Below are positions 8,191 through 16,545 of a DNA stretch of 64,000 bases, one piece after another. This DNA comes from Oscillospiraceae bacterium. GTDB taxonomy: Bacteria; Bacillota; Clostridia; Monoglobales; Monoglobaceae. The notes under the pieces are model-generated. The model ran no database searches, was not told where the DNA came from, and worked only from the letters and a program-made list of their open reading frames with translations. Position numbers and translations under genes: made by a program. Position 1 is the stretch's first letter. Each line of letters opens with the position of its first letter. The stretch lies in NCBI GenBank assembly GCA_015068845.1, contig SVJR01000003.1:1-64000 (forward strand), read 5' to 3'.

Positions 8191-8219
8191 AAAGGCTGAC
8201 GGGTTATGTCAGCCTTTTT
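8191..8219 (+). terminator. Rho-independent terminator between iscU and mnmA
   Basis: Stem AAAGGCTGAC (8191-8200) pairs with GTCAGCCTTT (8208-8217) with a 7-nt loop and a T-run. mnmA starts only 15 bp later, so this may attenuate rather than fully stop transcription. Confidence 0.8.
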
Positions 8220-8233
8220 GAAAATATCAGTAT

Positions 8234-9298
8234 ATGAACAAAAAGAAAGTAGTTATAGGTATGTCGGGCGGCGTTGACTCAAGCGTTGCGGCGGCACTTC
8301 TATTGAAAGAGGGCTACGAGGTAATCGGGCTTACTATGCGTCTGTGGGACGATAAGGTGGCAGAGGGCGAATGCTCAGCGGTTGCCGATGCAAAAGCGGT
8401 CTGCGACAAGCTTGGGATTGAGCACATTGTTGCGGATTTCCGTGAAAGCTTTCGTGAAAATGTAATTGAGTACTTTGTAAGCGAATACCAAAACGGAAGA
8501 ACCCCGAACCCTTGTATAGTCTGCAATAAATTTCTCAAATTTGACGAAATGCTGAAATGTGCCGAATCCCTTGGTGCAGACTATATCGCAACGGGTCACT
8601 ACGCAAAAATTGAATATAATGAAGAATTGGGCAGATACCTGCTTAAAAATGCTGAGTCCGCACAAAAAGACCAGACCTATGTTCTGTACTCGTTGACTCA
8701 AAATCAGCTTTCAAAAACACTTATGCCGCTGGGCGGGCTTGAAAGCAAGGACGAAACCCGTAAAATTGCAGAAGAACTGGGACTTCTGACCGCTCATAAG
8801 TCCGACAGTATGGAAATATGCTTTATTCCCGATCAGGACTATGCGGCGTTTATAGAAAAACATACCGGAACAGTTATGCCCGAGGGTGAGTTTGTGGACG
8901 CTGAGGGAAATGTTCTTGGCAGACATAAGGGAATTATCCACTACACAATCGGCCAACGCAAAGGCCTTGGCGTTACCTTCGGTAAGCCCATGTTTGTGAC
9001 AAAAATCAACCCCGAAACCAACGAGGTTGTTCTGGGCGAAAAAGGCACCGAATTCTCAAAGGAACTGCTTGCTGATAAGCTGAACTTTATCAGTATTGAA
9101 GAGCTTACAGAGCCAATTTCGGTTCTTGCCAAGGTGCGTTACAGCGCAAAACCGGCAAAAGCAACCGTTTCCCCGATGAGTGACGGCACAGCCAAAGTAG
9201 AATTTGATGAACCGCAACGGGCGGTAACCCCCGGACAGGCGGTTGTGTTCTATGAGTTGTGCGGAAACGGAGTTGTCGGCGGCGGAATTATCCGTTAA
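8234..9298 (+). CDS. mnmA: tRNA-specific 2-thiouridylase MnmA
   Basis: Predicted 354-residue enzyme that makes 2-thiouridine at tRNA wobble position 34 using ATP and a persulfide relayed from IscS. PP-loop SGGVDSS at residues 11-17; catalytic Cys pair C97 (NPCIVCNKFLKF) and C196 (SMEICFIPD), equivalent to E. coli C102/C199; C-terminal GQRKGLG and PGQAVVFY motifs. Length is usual. The start has only a weak ribosome site. Location right after iscS-iscU links it to its sulfur donor. pcrA follows 26 bp downstream. Confidence 0.95.
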   Translation: MNKKKVVIGMSGGVDSSVAAALLLKEGYEVIGLTMRLWDDKVAEGECSAVADAKAVCDKLGIEHIVADFRESFRENVIEYFVSEYQNGRTPNPCIVCNKFLKFDEMLKCAESLGADYIATGHYAKIEYNEELGRYLLKNAESAQKDQTYVLYSLTQNQLSKTLMPLGGLESKDETRKIAEELGLLTAHKSDSMEICFIPDQDYAAFIEKHTGTVMPEGEFVDAEGNVLGRHKGIIHYTIGQRKGLGVTFGKPMFVTKINPETNEVVLGEKGTEFSKELLADKLNFISIEELTEPISVLAKVRYSAKPAKATVSPMSDGTAKVEFDEPQRAVTPGQAVVFYELCGNGVVGGGIIR

Positions 9299-9324
9299 AT
9301 GGAGAAATAAAGGAAGAACACAAA

Positions 9325-11685
9325 ATGAATTTTTTAGATATACGAAAAAAAATAATAGCAAACAGCTGGTCTAATCTGAATAACAAACAGCTTGAGGCAG
9401 TTGTGAATACCGAGGGCCCGCTCCTTGTAATTGCAGGAGCAGGCTCAGGCAAGACGACTGTAATTATACATAAGATTGCACACCTGATGCTCTATGGCCA
9501 GGCGTACTTTGACACAGCTGTCCCCAATATATCAGACGAAGAACTCGAGATACTCCAGTGGTTTTCGGAGGGCGAAATTGACGAGCTTCCGCCGGAGCTG
9601 CGCAGATATCTTTCTGTTGACCCCGTGAACCCGTATAACATTCTTGCGATAACCTTTACCAATAAGGCAGCGGCAGAACTGAAGGCAAGACTTTCGGCAA
9701 AGCTGGGCGCTGTGGGCGAGGGAGTTTGGGCTTCAACCTTCCACTCGTCCTGCGTGAAGTTTCTGCGCCGTGATATTGACCGACTGGGCTACGACAAAAG
9801 CTTTGTTATCTTTGACACGGCAGACCGTCAGACCCTTATCAAGGACTGTATGAAGGAGCTTAACCTTGATACCAAGCAGTATCCGCCAAAGTCCATTGAT
9901 GCGGCAATCAGTCAGGCTAAAAACGAGCTGATTTATCCCAAGGACTATGCCGAAATATTCAAAACGGATTACTATAAGACGGTAGTTGCCAGAGTCTATA
10001 AAATCTATCAGGAAAAGCTGGCAAAGTACAATGCCTTAGATTTTGATGACCTGATTATGTGCACGGTACGGCTTTTTGAGGAAAACCCCGATGTTTTGGA
10101 ATACTATCAGAATAAGTTCAAATATATCCTGGTTGACGAGTATCAGGATACCAACCACGCCCAGTACAGGCTGGTCAGCCTTCTTGCGGCAAAACGCAAA
10201 AATATTTGTGTTGTGGGCGATGATGACCAGAGTATCTATAAGTTCAGAGGTGCGGATATTACAAATATCTTAGGCTTTGAGGACGAGTTTGAAAACGCAA
10301 AGACCATCAAACTGGAGGAAAACTACCGAAGCACTCAAAATATTTTAAGCGCCGCAAACGGCGTAATTGACAACAACCGCGGCAGAAAATCAAAAAAATT
10401 GTGGACGCAGAACGGTGCGGGCGACCTTGTCACGGTTTACAACGCCGGCAACGAGCACGACGAGGCGCGGTATATCGCCGAAAAGATAAATGAAATTCAT
10501 TCACAAGGCGGCAGCTACAACGATTTTGCGATACTCTACCGTATGAATGCCGAATCACGAGTAGTCGAGGACACGCTCCTGCGTAACGCTATTCCCTACA
10601 GGGTGTTTGGCGGTCTCAGGTTCTATGACCGCAAGGAAATCAAGGATTTGACCTCGTACTTAAGACTTATCCAGAACCACACCGACAATGTGGCTTTTGC
10701 CCGCATTGTAAACGAGCCAAAGCGTGGAATCGGCGACACAACAGTAGATAAGATAATGACAATTTCTGCGGAAACGGGACGTAGTGCTCTTGAAATTTCC
10801 CGTCACGCCGACGAGTATACAGAGCTAAAACGAGGTGCTACAAAGCTTGGCGAATTTTCAAAGCTTATCTTGGGCTTGTCTGCAAAACGAAACAGCGAGG
10901 AAGGCCTCGAGGCGTTTGTTCGTGGTGTGATGTACGATACCGGAATGATGTCCGCATTGGAAGCAGAGGATACTGTGGAAAGCCGGACAAGAGTGGAAAA
11001 CCTGAAGGAATTCTTGTCAATGGTTCAGGAAACCGTTCGCCAGAACCCTGAAACACGGCTTGAGGATTTGCTTGAAAACATCTCACTTGTGGCAGATGTT
11101 GATAATTATGACGAGGCTCAGGAGACGGTAACGCTTATGACCCTTCATAGCGCCAAGGGGCTGGAATTCAAAAATGTGTTCCTTGTCGGTATGGAGGAGG
11201 GGTTGTTTCCCGGTGTCCGCTCAATGAATACCGAGGAAGAGATGGAAGAGGAACGCCGTCTTTGCTATGTGGGCATAACCCGTGCAAAGCAGCGATTGTT
11301 CCTGACCCATACAGATTCGAGAACATTGTTTGGTATGACTAAATATAATATGAAATCAAGATTTCTCAAGGAAATTCCCAAGGAATTTGTTAACGAGGAA
11401 AAACACCGCACAGCAAGCGATGAACTGTTTGATTTCGGATTTGCCAAAAGACCTACAATGGACAAGTCCTCATTCAAAACCGAGGCTGTTCCCAAAACCG
11501 CAACCGCTGCTCCGTCTGCAGAGCTTGATTTTGCACCGGGCGACAGAGTGATGCACCGCAAGTTCGGTGAAGGAACGGTAATCGAAGCAAAGGCTCTTGG
11601 TGCGGATATGTTCCTGAGAGTGAAATTTGATTCAGTTGGTGAGAAGAACTTAATGGCGGCATATGTTAAGCTGGAAAAGCTGTAG
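9325..11685 (+). CDS. pcrA: ATP-dependent DNA helicase PcrA/UvrD
   Basis: Predicted 786-residue superfamily 1A 3'-5' helicase. Motif I GAGSGKTT (residues 38-45), motif Ia ITFTNKAA, motif II VDEYQDTN, motif III GDDDQSIYKFRGA, motif IV EENYRS, motif V TLHSAKGLEF and motif VI VGITRAKQ are all present. An insertion of about 40 residues sits between Walker A and motif Ia (about residues 58-100, acidic). The C-terminus ends in a Tudor-like domain (GDRVMHRKFGEGTV) typical of PcrA, which binds RNA polymerase. The ATG at 9325 follows AAAGGAAG; an in-frame start at 9259 would overlap mnmA. It acts in replication, repair and removal of RecA or stalled polymerase. Confidence 0.95.
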   Translation: MNFLDIRKKIIANSWSNLNNKQLEAVVNTEGPLLVIAGAGSGKTTVIIHKIAHLMLYGQAYFDTAVPNISDEELEILQWFSEGEIDELPPELRRYLSVDPVNPYNILAITFTNKAAAELKARLSAKLGAVGEGVWASTFHSSCVKFLRRDIDRLGYDKSFVIFDTADRQTLIKDCMKELNLDTKQYPPKSIDAAISQAKNELIYPKDYAEIFKTDYYKTVVARVYKIYQEKLAKYNALDFDDLIMCTVRLFEENPDVLEYYQNKFKYILVDEYQDTNHAQYRLVSLLAAKRKNICVVGDDDQSIYKFRGADITNILGFEDEFENAKTIKLEENYRSTQNILSAANGVIDNNRGRKSKKLWTQNGAGDLVTVYNAGNEHDEARYIAEKINEIHSQGGSYNDFAILYRMNAESRVVEDTLLRNAIPYRVFGGLRFYDRKEIKDLTSYLRLIQNHTDNVAFARIVNEPKRGIGDTTVDKIMTISAETGRSALEISRHADEYTELKRGATKLGEFSKLILGLSAKRNSEEGLEAFVRGVMYDTGMMSALEAEDTVESRTRVENLKEFLSMVQETVRQNPETRLEDLLENISLVADVDNYDEAQETVTLMTLHSAKGLEFKNVFLVGMEEGLFPGVRSMNTEEEMEEERRLCYVGITRAKQRLFLTHTDSRTLFGMTKYNMKSRFLKEIPKEFVNEEKHRTASDELFDFGFAKRPTMDKSSFKTEAVPKTATAAPSAELDFAPGDRVMHRKFGEGTVIEAKALGADMFLRVKFDSVGEKNLMAAYVKLEKL

Positions 11686-11829
11686 GCTGAGTAAAATTGC
11701 CCATATCGCCCGTTTGACCTCCCTTATGTACCACACAGTACACCGCGGTCGGTCGAACAAACAATCTGAACAATTTTCTTTCAGCCTTAGAAGTAGTATA
11801 CCCTTTTTAATTATGAAAGGTGTGATTAT

Positions 11830-12573
11830 ATGTATAACGATTTTGCAGAGGTCTACGACAAACTTCAGGATGTTGATTATAATGCGTTTGTGGACTACTA
11901 CGAAAGAATATTTGAAAAGTTTGGCAAAAAACCAAAGCTTATTTTAGACCTTGCCTGCGGCACGGGAAATATAACAATTCCTATGGCAAAGCGTGGCTAT
12001 GATATGATTGGGCTTGACCTTTCCTGTGAAATGCTGAATATTGCCCGTGAAAAGGCGGCGGCAGAGGGGCTTGATATACTGTTCCTCAATCAGGATATGA
12101 CTGAGATGGAGCTTTACGGCACGGTTGACGCCATAGTTTGCGCTCTTGACGGACTTAACTACATAACCGACCCCGATGACCTTAAACAGGTGTTCAAACT
12201 GGTTAAGAACTATCTTAATCCTGACGGAATTATGATTTTTGACATCAACAGTGAACATAAGCTGCGTGAGATTTTAGGCGGTAATACCTTTGTCAATGAG
12301 GAACAGGGAATTTATTATGTATGGCAAAGCGAGTTTGACGAGGAAACGGGGATATGCGATTTTGAACTGAATTTCTTTTGCGAGCAGCCCGACGGAAGCT
12401 ATATCCGGTTTGACGAATTTCAATCCGAGAAGGCATATAAAGTTGAAGAAATAACCGATATTTCAGCGAGTACAGACCTTGATGTAATAGGAATTTACAA
12501 GCCTTTTGAGTTTTCGACACCCGACGACAAAGAAGAACGGATTTTTTTTGTTATTTCCCCAAAAATATGTTGA
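11830..12573 (+). CDS. Class I SAM-dependent methyltransferase
   Basis: Predicted 247-residue soluble methyltransferase. Motif I LDLACGTGNIT (about residues 39-49) and the motif II acidic end IGLDLS bind S-adenosylmethionine; a post-motif AIVCALDGLNYI follows. The N-terminal MYNDFAEVYDKLQD is typical of a small family found next to various genes in Clostridia. Substrate unknown. An AAAGGTG ribosome site precedes it. The 144-bp gap from pcrA contains a short GTAC-cacaca-GTAC repeat and no obvious promoter. Confidence 0.85.
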   Translation: MYNDFAEVYDKLQDVDYNAFVDYYERIFEKFGKKPKLILDLACGTGNITIPMAKRGYDMIGLDLSCEMLNIAREKAAAEGLDILFLNQDMTEMELYGTVDAIVCALDGLNYITDPDDLKQVFKLVKNYLNPDGIMIFDINSEHKLREILGGNTFVNEEQGIYYVWQSEFDEETGICDFELNFFCEQPDGSYIRFDEFQSEKAYKVEEITDISASTDLDVIGIYKPFEFSTPDDKEERIFFVISPKIC

Positions 12574-12598
12574 CATAAATTGGGCGAAGTGATATACT
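12570..12598 (+). promoter_or_regulatory. Sigma-A promoter for the cold shock gene
   Basis: -35 TTGACA (12570-12575), 17-bp spacer and -10 TATACT (12593-12598). The -35 overlaps the stop codon of the methyltransferase. The start codon is at 12645, leaving a leader of roughly 40 nt. Confidence 0.85.
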
Positions 12599-12644
12599 AA
12601 GCGGGTGGTCAACAAAGAAGTGACCGAAAATGGAGGGACGAATT

Positions 12645-12845
12645 ATGCAAAAAGGTAAGGTAAAGTGGTTTAACGCCGAGAAGGGATTTGGTTTCATCGA
12701 AACTGAAGAAGGAACAGATGTTTTTGTTCATTTTTCAGCAATCGCTATGGACGGTTACAAAACCCTTGAAGAAGGCGCAGAAGTTGAATTTGAGGTTGTA
12801 GAAGGTGCAAAGGGTCCGCAGGCGGCAAATGTTACCCGCGTTTAA
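12645..12845 (+). CDS. cspA: Cold shock protein (CspA/CspB family)
   Basis: Predicted 66-residue cold-shock-domain protein, an RNA chaperone that melts structured mRNA. RNP1 is KGFGFIE (about residues 13-19) and RNP2 is VFVHFSAI (about 26-33). Length is exactly that of the family. The ATG at 12645 follows GGAGGG; an in-frame ATG at 12630 lies before that ribosome site. It has its own promoter and a terminator, so it is monocistronic. Confidence 0.95.
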   Translation: MQKGKVKWFNAEKGFGFIETEEGTDVFVHFSAIAMDGYKTLEEGAEVEFEVVEGAKGPQAANVTRV

Positions 12846-12892
12846 TCCTTTTGATAATATATTCTTATATTAGACGATCACAAAAAGACTTG

Positions 12893-12926
12893 AAATCAGC
12901 TCATTTATAAAAATGAGCTGATTTTT
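12893..12926 (+). terminator. Rho-independent terminator after the cold shock gene
   Basis: Stem AAATCAGCTCAT (12893-12904) pairs with ATGAGCTGATTT after a short AT loop, followed by a T-run. It lies 47 bp past the stop codon. Confidence 0.85.
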
Positions 12927-12960
12927 TCTCCCGAAATTTTTTATAGTGAGGTTTATTAAT

Positions 12961-13842
12961 ATGGCAGATAAGCTTACAAAAGCCGTAACGAAAAACGGAC
13001 TTATCCGTATCTATGCGGTAAATTCAAAGAATATTGCAGAGGCGGCACGGAAGTTCCACAGCACAATGCCGCTCGGCACTGCTGCACTTGGCAGACTTCT
13101 GACAGGTGCAGTTCTTATGGGTAATATGCAAAAGGACGAGGACATCTCGTTGACCCTCCAGCTGCACGGTGACGGGCCATTGGGCAGAGTCCTTGCGGTT
13201 GCCAACTCCAAAGGTGAGGTAAAAGGTTATATCGAACATCCGCTGGCAGATCTTCCGCTGAACCGTTTTGGCAAGCTCGATGTGGGCGGAGGTATAGGCA
13301 AGGGCTATCTTAGTGTGGTTAAGGATATGAATATGAAGGAGCCGTACATCGGTCAGGTTCCTATCCAGACCGGCGAGATAGGCGATGATATTGCGTTCTA
13401 TTTTGCACAATCCGAGCAGATTGCAAGCCTTGTTGCCCTTGGTGTTTTGGTTGACCGTGACTATTCGGTTAAGCAGGCGGGCGGATTTATTGTTCAGATT
13501 ATGCCCGATTGTGATGAATTCAATCTCAAAAAGTTTGAAAAAAGTGCGGAAAGCATCACAAGTGTAACTCAAATGCTTGAAAAGGGTCTTTCCAACGAGG
13601 AGCTTATCCGTGAAGTAATGAAGGAATTCGAGGTGGAAATCCTTGAGGAAACTGATGTTTACTATCATTGCGACTGCTCCGATGACCGTATGCAGCGTGC
13701 AATAATCAGCCTTGGCAAAAAGGAAATTCAGGATATAATTGACGAGCAGGGCGAGGCGGAAATTGTGTGCCAGTTCTGTAACAAAGCGTATACCTACGGC
13801 GAGGAAAGCCTTGAAGAAATGCGCGATAAGGCAAACAGATAA
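12961..13842 (+). CDS. hslO: Redox-regulated chaperone Hsp33
   Basis: Predicted 293-residue Hsp33 holdase, activated in the cytoplasm when oxidants strip zinc from its C-terminal switch. The four zinc cysteines are C237 and C239 (HCDCS) and C270 and C273 (VCQFC). The N-terminal domain carries family stretches LGRLLTGAVLMG and LTLQLHGDGPLG. The ATG at 12961 gives the standard N-terminus after a GTGAGGT ribosome site. The CPBP protease gene starts 4 bp after its stop, so the two are co-transcribed. Confidence 0.95.
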   Translation: MADKLTKAVTKNGLIRIYAVNSKNIAEAARKFHSTMPLGTAALGRLLTGAVLMGNMQKDEDISLTLQLHGDGPLGRVLAVANSKGEVKGYIEHPLADLPLNRFGKLDVGGGIGKGYLSVVKDMNMKEPYIGQVPIQTGEIGDDIAFYFAQSEQIASLVALGVLVDRDYSVKQAGGFIVQIMPDCDEFNLKKFEKSAESITSVTQMLEKGLSNEELIREVMKEFEVEILEETDVYYHCDCSDDRMQRAIISLGKKEIQDIIDEQGEAEIVCQFCNKAYTYGEESLEEMRDKANR

Positions 13843-13846
13843 CGGC

Positions 13847-14515
13847 ATGAAGAAAAGAGCATATTCAATCATAATCACCGTAATTGCGGCGTGTCTGGCA
13901 ATGGGCATTGTAGATGCGGTCATTCAGCCGGGGTATGCGGTGAAGTCACTTGTTAAGATTTTGCTGTTTCTGCTGATTCCCTTTGTATATTCTGTTTTCG
14001 ATAAAAAATGCAACCTGAAGGCCTTGTTAAAGCCCGACAAAAAGGGGATAACGCTGGCGCTCCTTGCAGGGTTTGCGGTCTTTGGTGTTGTTCTGGGTGC
14101 GTATCTTTTGTTTAAAGATGTGTTTGACTTTTCGGCACTTACCAAAAGCCTGACCAAAACAACCGGCGTGAACGGACAGAACTTCGTCTGGGTGGCAATT
14201 TATATTTCCTTTGCGAATTCTCTGCTTGAAGAATTTTTCTTCCGTGGCTTTGCGTTTCTCACATTAAAGCGTGTTTCTACACGGAAATTTGCATATGTTT
14301 TCAGTGCGCTTTGCTTTGCGCTTTATCATATCGCAATGATGATTGGTTGGTTTGGTATTCCGGTAATCCTTATTTCCCTTATCGGACTTTTTGTCGGCGG
14401 AATAATATTTAATGCATTTGATGAAAAATACGGTAACATCTACATATCCTGGCTTATCCATATGTTTGCCAACTTTGCAACAAATGCAATTGGGTTAATA
14501 TTGTTTTCTAAATAA
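13847..14515 (+). CDS. CPBP-family intramembrane metalloprotease
   Basis: Predicted 222-residue polytopic protein of the CPBP/ABI (CaaX protease and bacteriocin-processing) family. Motif 1 is LLEEFFFRG (E128, E129, R133) and motif 2 has FALYHIA (H161); a later IHMFANFATN gives the third conserved histidine region. About six to seven membrane helices. It begins 4 bp after hslO and ends before a bidirectional terminator. Bacterial members process peptides or give immunity to bacteriocins; the substrate here is unknown. Confidence 0.88.
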   Translation: MKKRAYSIIITVIAACLAMGIVDAVIQPGYAVKSLVKILLFLLIPFVYSVFDKKCNLKALLKPDKKGITLALLAGFAVFGVVLGAYLLFKDVFDFSALTKSLTKTTGVNGQNFVWVAIYISFANSLLEEFFFRGFAFLTLKRVSTRKFAYVFSALCFALYHIAMMIGWFGIPVILISLIGLFVGGIIFNAFDEKYGNIYISWLIHMFANFATNAIGLILFSK

Positions 14516-14541
14516 ACGGGGTAACTTTTCATATCCCCTAG

Positions 14542-14584
14542 AAAACGGGCTGTTTAAAAGCTATGCTTTTAAACAGCCCGTTTT
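14542..14584. terminator. Bidirectional rho-independent terminator
   Basis: Perfect 19-bp stem AAAACGGGCTGTTTAAAAG (14542-14560) with its complement at 14566-14584 and a 5-nt loop. It has A-tract and T-tract flanks on both strands and separates the convergent CPBP protease and small XRE genes. Confidence 0.92.
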
Positions 14585-14590
14585 AATGAA

Positions 14591-14815
14591 TTATTTTTGA
14601 TTGTTTCGTGGGTATGGCTTTTTGTCATCCGTTAAGCCTGCAAGATAATCCATACTTGTATCAAGTGCTAATGCAAGTTTTCGGCATTGTTCAAATGTGA
14701 AGTACCTTTTACCGCTCTCTATTTTTGAGTAGTCGCTCTGGTCGATTCCGGTCATAATCTGGATTTTTATCTGAGTATATCCTTTTTCTTTTCTAAGTTC
14801 TTTTAATCTGTTCAT
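14591..14815 (-). CDS. Small XRE-family transcriptional regulator
   Basis: Predicted 74-residue protein that is essentially a single Cro/C1-type helix-turn-helix (residues 3-60: RLKELRKEKGYTQIKIQ...GIDQSDYSKIESGKRYF). It lacks a ligand domain, like small autorepressors of phage or toxin-antitoxin type. It is divergent from a zinc-ribbon membrane protein, with an 82-bp intergenic region holding inverted half-sites (14841-14858), so it may repress both (inference). Confidence 0.85.
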   Translation of the reverse strand: MNRLKELRKEKGYTQIKIQIMTGIDQSDYSKIESGKRYFTFEQCRKLALALDTSMDYLAGLTDDKKPYPRNNQK

Positions 14816-14840
14816 AGTATCACCTAAGAATATTATGTCA

Positions 14841-14858
14841 AATTTCCCTATTGAAATT
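14841..14858. promoter_or_regulatory. Inverted repeat, candidate operator of the small XRE regulator
   Basis: AATTTC (14841-14846) and GAAATT (14853-14858) form a perfect inverted repeat with a 6-bp centre; a third GAAATT half-site follows at 14863-14868. It overlaps the -35 of the promoter for the zinc-ribbon gene. Operator role is inferred from position. Confidence 0.5.
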
Positions 14859-14879
14859 ATGGTGAAATTGACCTATAAT
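14851..14879 (+). promoter_or_regulatory. Sigma-A promoter for the zinc-ribbon membrane gene
   Basis: -35 TTGAAA (14851-14856), 17-bp spacer and perfect -10 TATAAT (14874-14879). The start codon at 14898 is only 18 bp beyond the -10. Confidence 0.75.
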
Positions 14880-14897
14880 ATAATTGAGGTGATAAAT

Positions 14898-15182
14898 ATG
14901 GCAGAGTTTTGCCTGAAATGTTGGAATGAACTTAATGGAACGGAACATCCCGAAAGCAAATATATAATGTCGGATGATGAGTGGCTATGTGAAAGGTGTG
15001 GAAAATGGAAAAAAGTAATTGTTATTGAGCGAAAAAGTTATTATTTATATAAATTTCGTTTTTTCGCAATTTTGTTTAAATATATAAGAATTACGCTGTT
15101 TGTTTTGTGGAGACTGCTAATCTTACCGTATTTGATATTTAAATACAGAAAAAGTTATAAGGAAATCAGCGCAAAGCATTAA
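14898..15182 (+). CDS. Zinc-ribbon membrane protein, function unknown
   Basis: Predicted 94-residue protein. An N-terminal zinc ribbon has C5xxC8 (FCLKCWNEL) and C31xxC34 (WLCERCGKW); a hydrophobic span at about residues 55-80 should anchor it in the membrane, followed by a basic tail. The ATG at 14898 follows a GAGGTG ribosome site and replaces a longer in-frame start at 14835 that has none. It is divergent from the small XRE regulator. Its 3' end overlaps the convergent membrane protein gene by 17 bp. No function is known to me. Confidence 0.7.
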   Translation: MAEFCLKCWNELNGTEHPESKYIMSDDEWLCERCGKWKKVIVIERKSYYLYKFRFFAILFKYIRITLFVLWRLLILPYLIFKYRKSYKEISAKH

Positions 15183-16503
15183 CGATCAAATCCTTGTTCC
15201 CGCTGACGGTGCGGACAATCCCCATAACTCCCCAGTCAGAGCCGACCATACTTTTGATATGGTCGCCGAATACAGCGTTCTGTGGCAGATAGGCAGGCGT
15301 GGTTATTTTGACGGAAAGCTCCCTGGTGTCAGATGTTATATTTTCTGAAATTTTTTGTGCAAGGGCAACATCGTGGCGGGCGGTTTTATCGTAGTCGACT
15401 GTCTCAGACACGGCGGCAACCGAAAAAACAATCAGGCAGACGCTTGCAAAGATTGGAGTAAAGCTTCTGAACAAAAACGGCACAATCCCGTCAAGAACAA
15501 TAGCAACGCCCAAAAGACAGGGGACAAGGTTGCGCAGTGAAAAAGTGTTGTTTGTTACAAAAAAAGGGAGCAGAGGCGCAAGAGCGAGTATAAGGCCGCA
15601 GAATATTTTGGTTTTAGAGAACTTGTTTTGGTATGCACTGGTAAGAATAACGGCACAGACCGATAGTAAACCGATTACGGCAAACCATAGATGGGAAGAG
15701 TTTTCAAAGATAATATTTACACTACGCACGAATCCGTTTGCGGTAAGTCGAAAGGTGACGGGGATAAAAGCCGTACCAATATCCGAGAGTGTATCGAGTG
15801 TATGGGGAAACAATTCTGAAAAACGAACTGATGAAAAACGGTGGGCGTTATCACCGGACGAGCCGAATAACAGATAAAATGCAGCAAGTACCCCAAAGCT
15901 CAAAATCGGGATAAGGATTTCAAGACGCTTTTTCGACAGTACAAAAAAGATTGTTGCAATGCAGAAAGACAGAATAGCTGTTTGTTCATAAAACCACATA
16001 CTTAAAAAGCTAAAGACCGCAAAAAGGGCGGTTTTTTCTTTTGTGGCAAATATAAGGGATACCGAGATTAAAAACAGGGAAACAACAATTCGACTTGATG
16101 CAGACAACCAGTAAGTTCCTTCGGTGTTGGAGGGGAGAAACAGATAAAACACAAAAAACACCGGCCCAAGCTCAATCCCCACGCGACGGAAGGCCTTGTG
16201 GAAGAATACGGCAGATAACCCGTACAGCACCGAGATTATGGCGACGGCAATGCCAAGATGGTTAGCAAATCGGCTCCACAGAAAGTAGTCTAAAAGTCCG
16301 GCAAGTGGTCTTGTGGCGAGAATACGCGCACCGCCGACAAGAATATTCTCCCAGCCGTTGTCCAGGGACGGATAAAAAATGTACTGGATGTGGTCGTCAA
16401 GATACGGTGTGTACCTGAAACCGAGATATGAAAAACGCAAGAACGAGAGAGTAACCAGAACGGTAAAACAAAAAACATCCCTGCGGTATTCAGTTCTTAA
16501 CAT
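15166..16503 (-). CDS. Polytopic membrane protein, possible GT-C-type glycosyltransferase
   Basis: 445-residue protein with about ten to eleven predicted membrane helices. After the first helix there is a YLDDHIQYIFY stretch; an acidic pair at this place is characteristic of GT-C fold (GtrII/mannosyltransferase-like) enzymes that use lipid-linked sugar donors. The later WLSASSRIV stretch fits the second periplasmic loop of such proteins. The family call is tentative. It lies 42 bp downstream of the spoVB-like flippase on the same strand, so a role in envelope or spore polysaccharide is plausible (inference). The alternative is simply an unknown membrane protein. Confidence 0.6.
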   Translation of the reverse strand: MLRTEYRRDVFCFTVLVTLSFLRFSYLGFRYTPYLDDHIQYIFYPSLDNGWENILVGGARILATRPLAGLLDYFLWSRFANHLGIAVAIISVLYGLSAVFFHKAFRRVGIELGPVFFVFYLFLPSNTEGTYWLSASSRIVVSLFLISVSLIFATKEKTALFAVFSFLSMWFYEQTAILSFCIATIFFVLSKKRLEILIPILSFGVLAAFYLLFGSSGDNAHRFSSVRFSELFPHTLDTLSDIGTAFIPVTFRLTANGFVRSVNIIFENSSHLWFAVIGLLSVCAVILTSAYQNKFSKTKIFCGLILALAPLLPFFVTNNTFSLRNLVPCLLGVAIVLDGIVPFLFRSFTPIFASVCLIVFSVAAVSETVDYDKTARHDVALAQKISENITSDTRELSVKITTPAYLPQNAVFGDHIKSMVGSDWGVMGIVRTVSGNKDLIVNALR

Positions 16504-16545
16504 AAAGGGTTCTCCTTTTGCGTTGAGGCTGTAAATAGTTTGAAC

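Noticed and set aside
11686-11829. Possible RNA element in the pcrA-methyltransferase gap (GTAC-cacaca-GTAC, AGGCTGA and TCAGCCT arms)
   Set aside because: Pairings are short and far apart; no known riboswitch core was recognised.
13024-13923. Long open frame (299 codons) opposite hslO
   Set aside because: It is a shadow of hslO: no ribosome site, no recognisable domain and unusual amino acid content, while the opposite strand encodes a textbook Hsp33.
15355-15877. Rightward frames inside the GT-C-like gene
   Set aside because: They overlap a long membrane protein frame on the other strand and have no ribosome sites.
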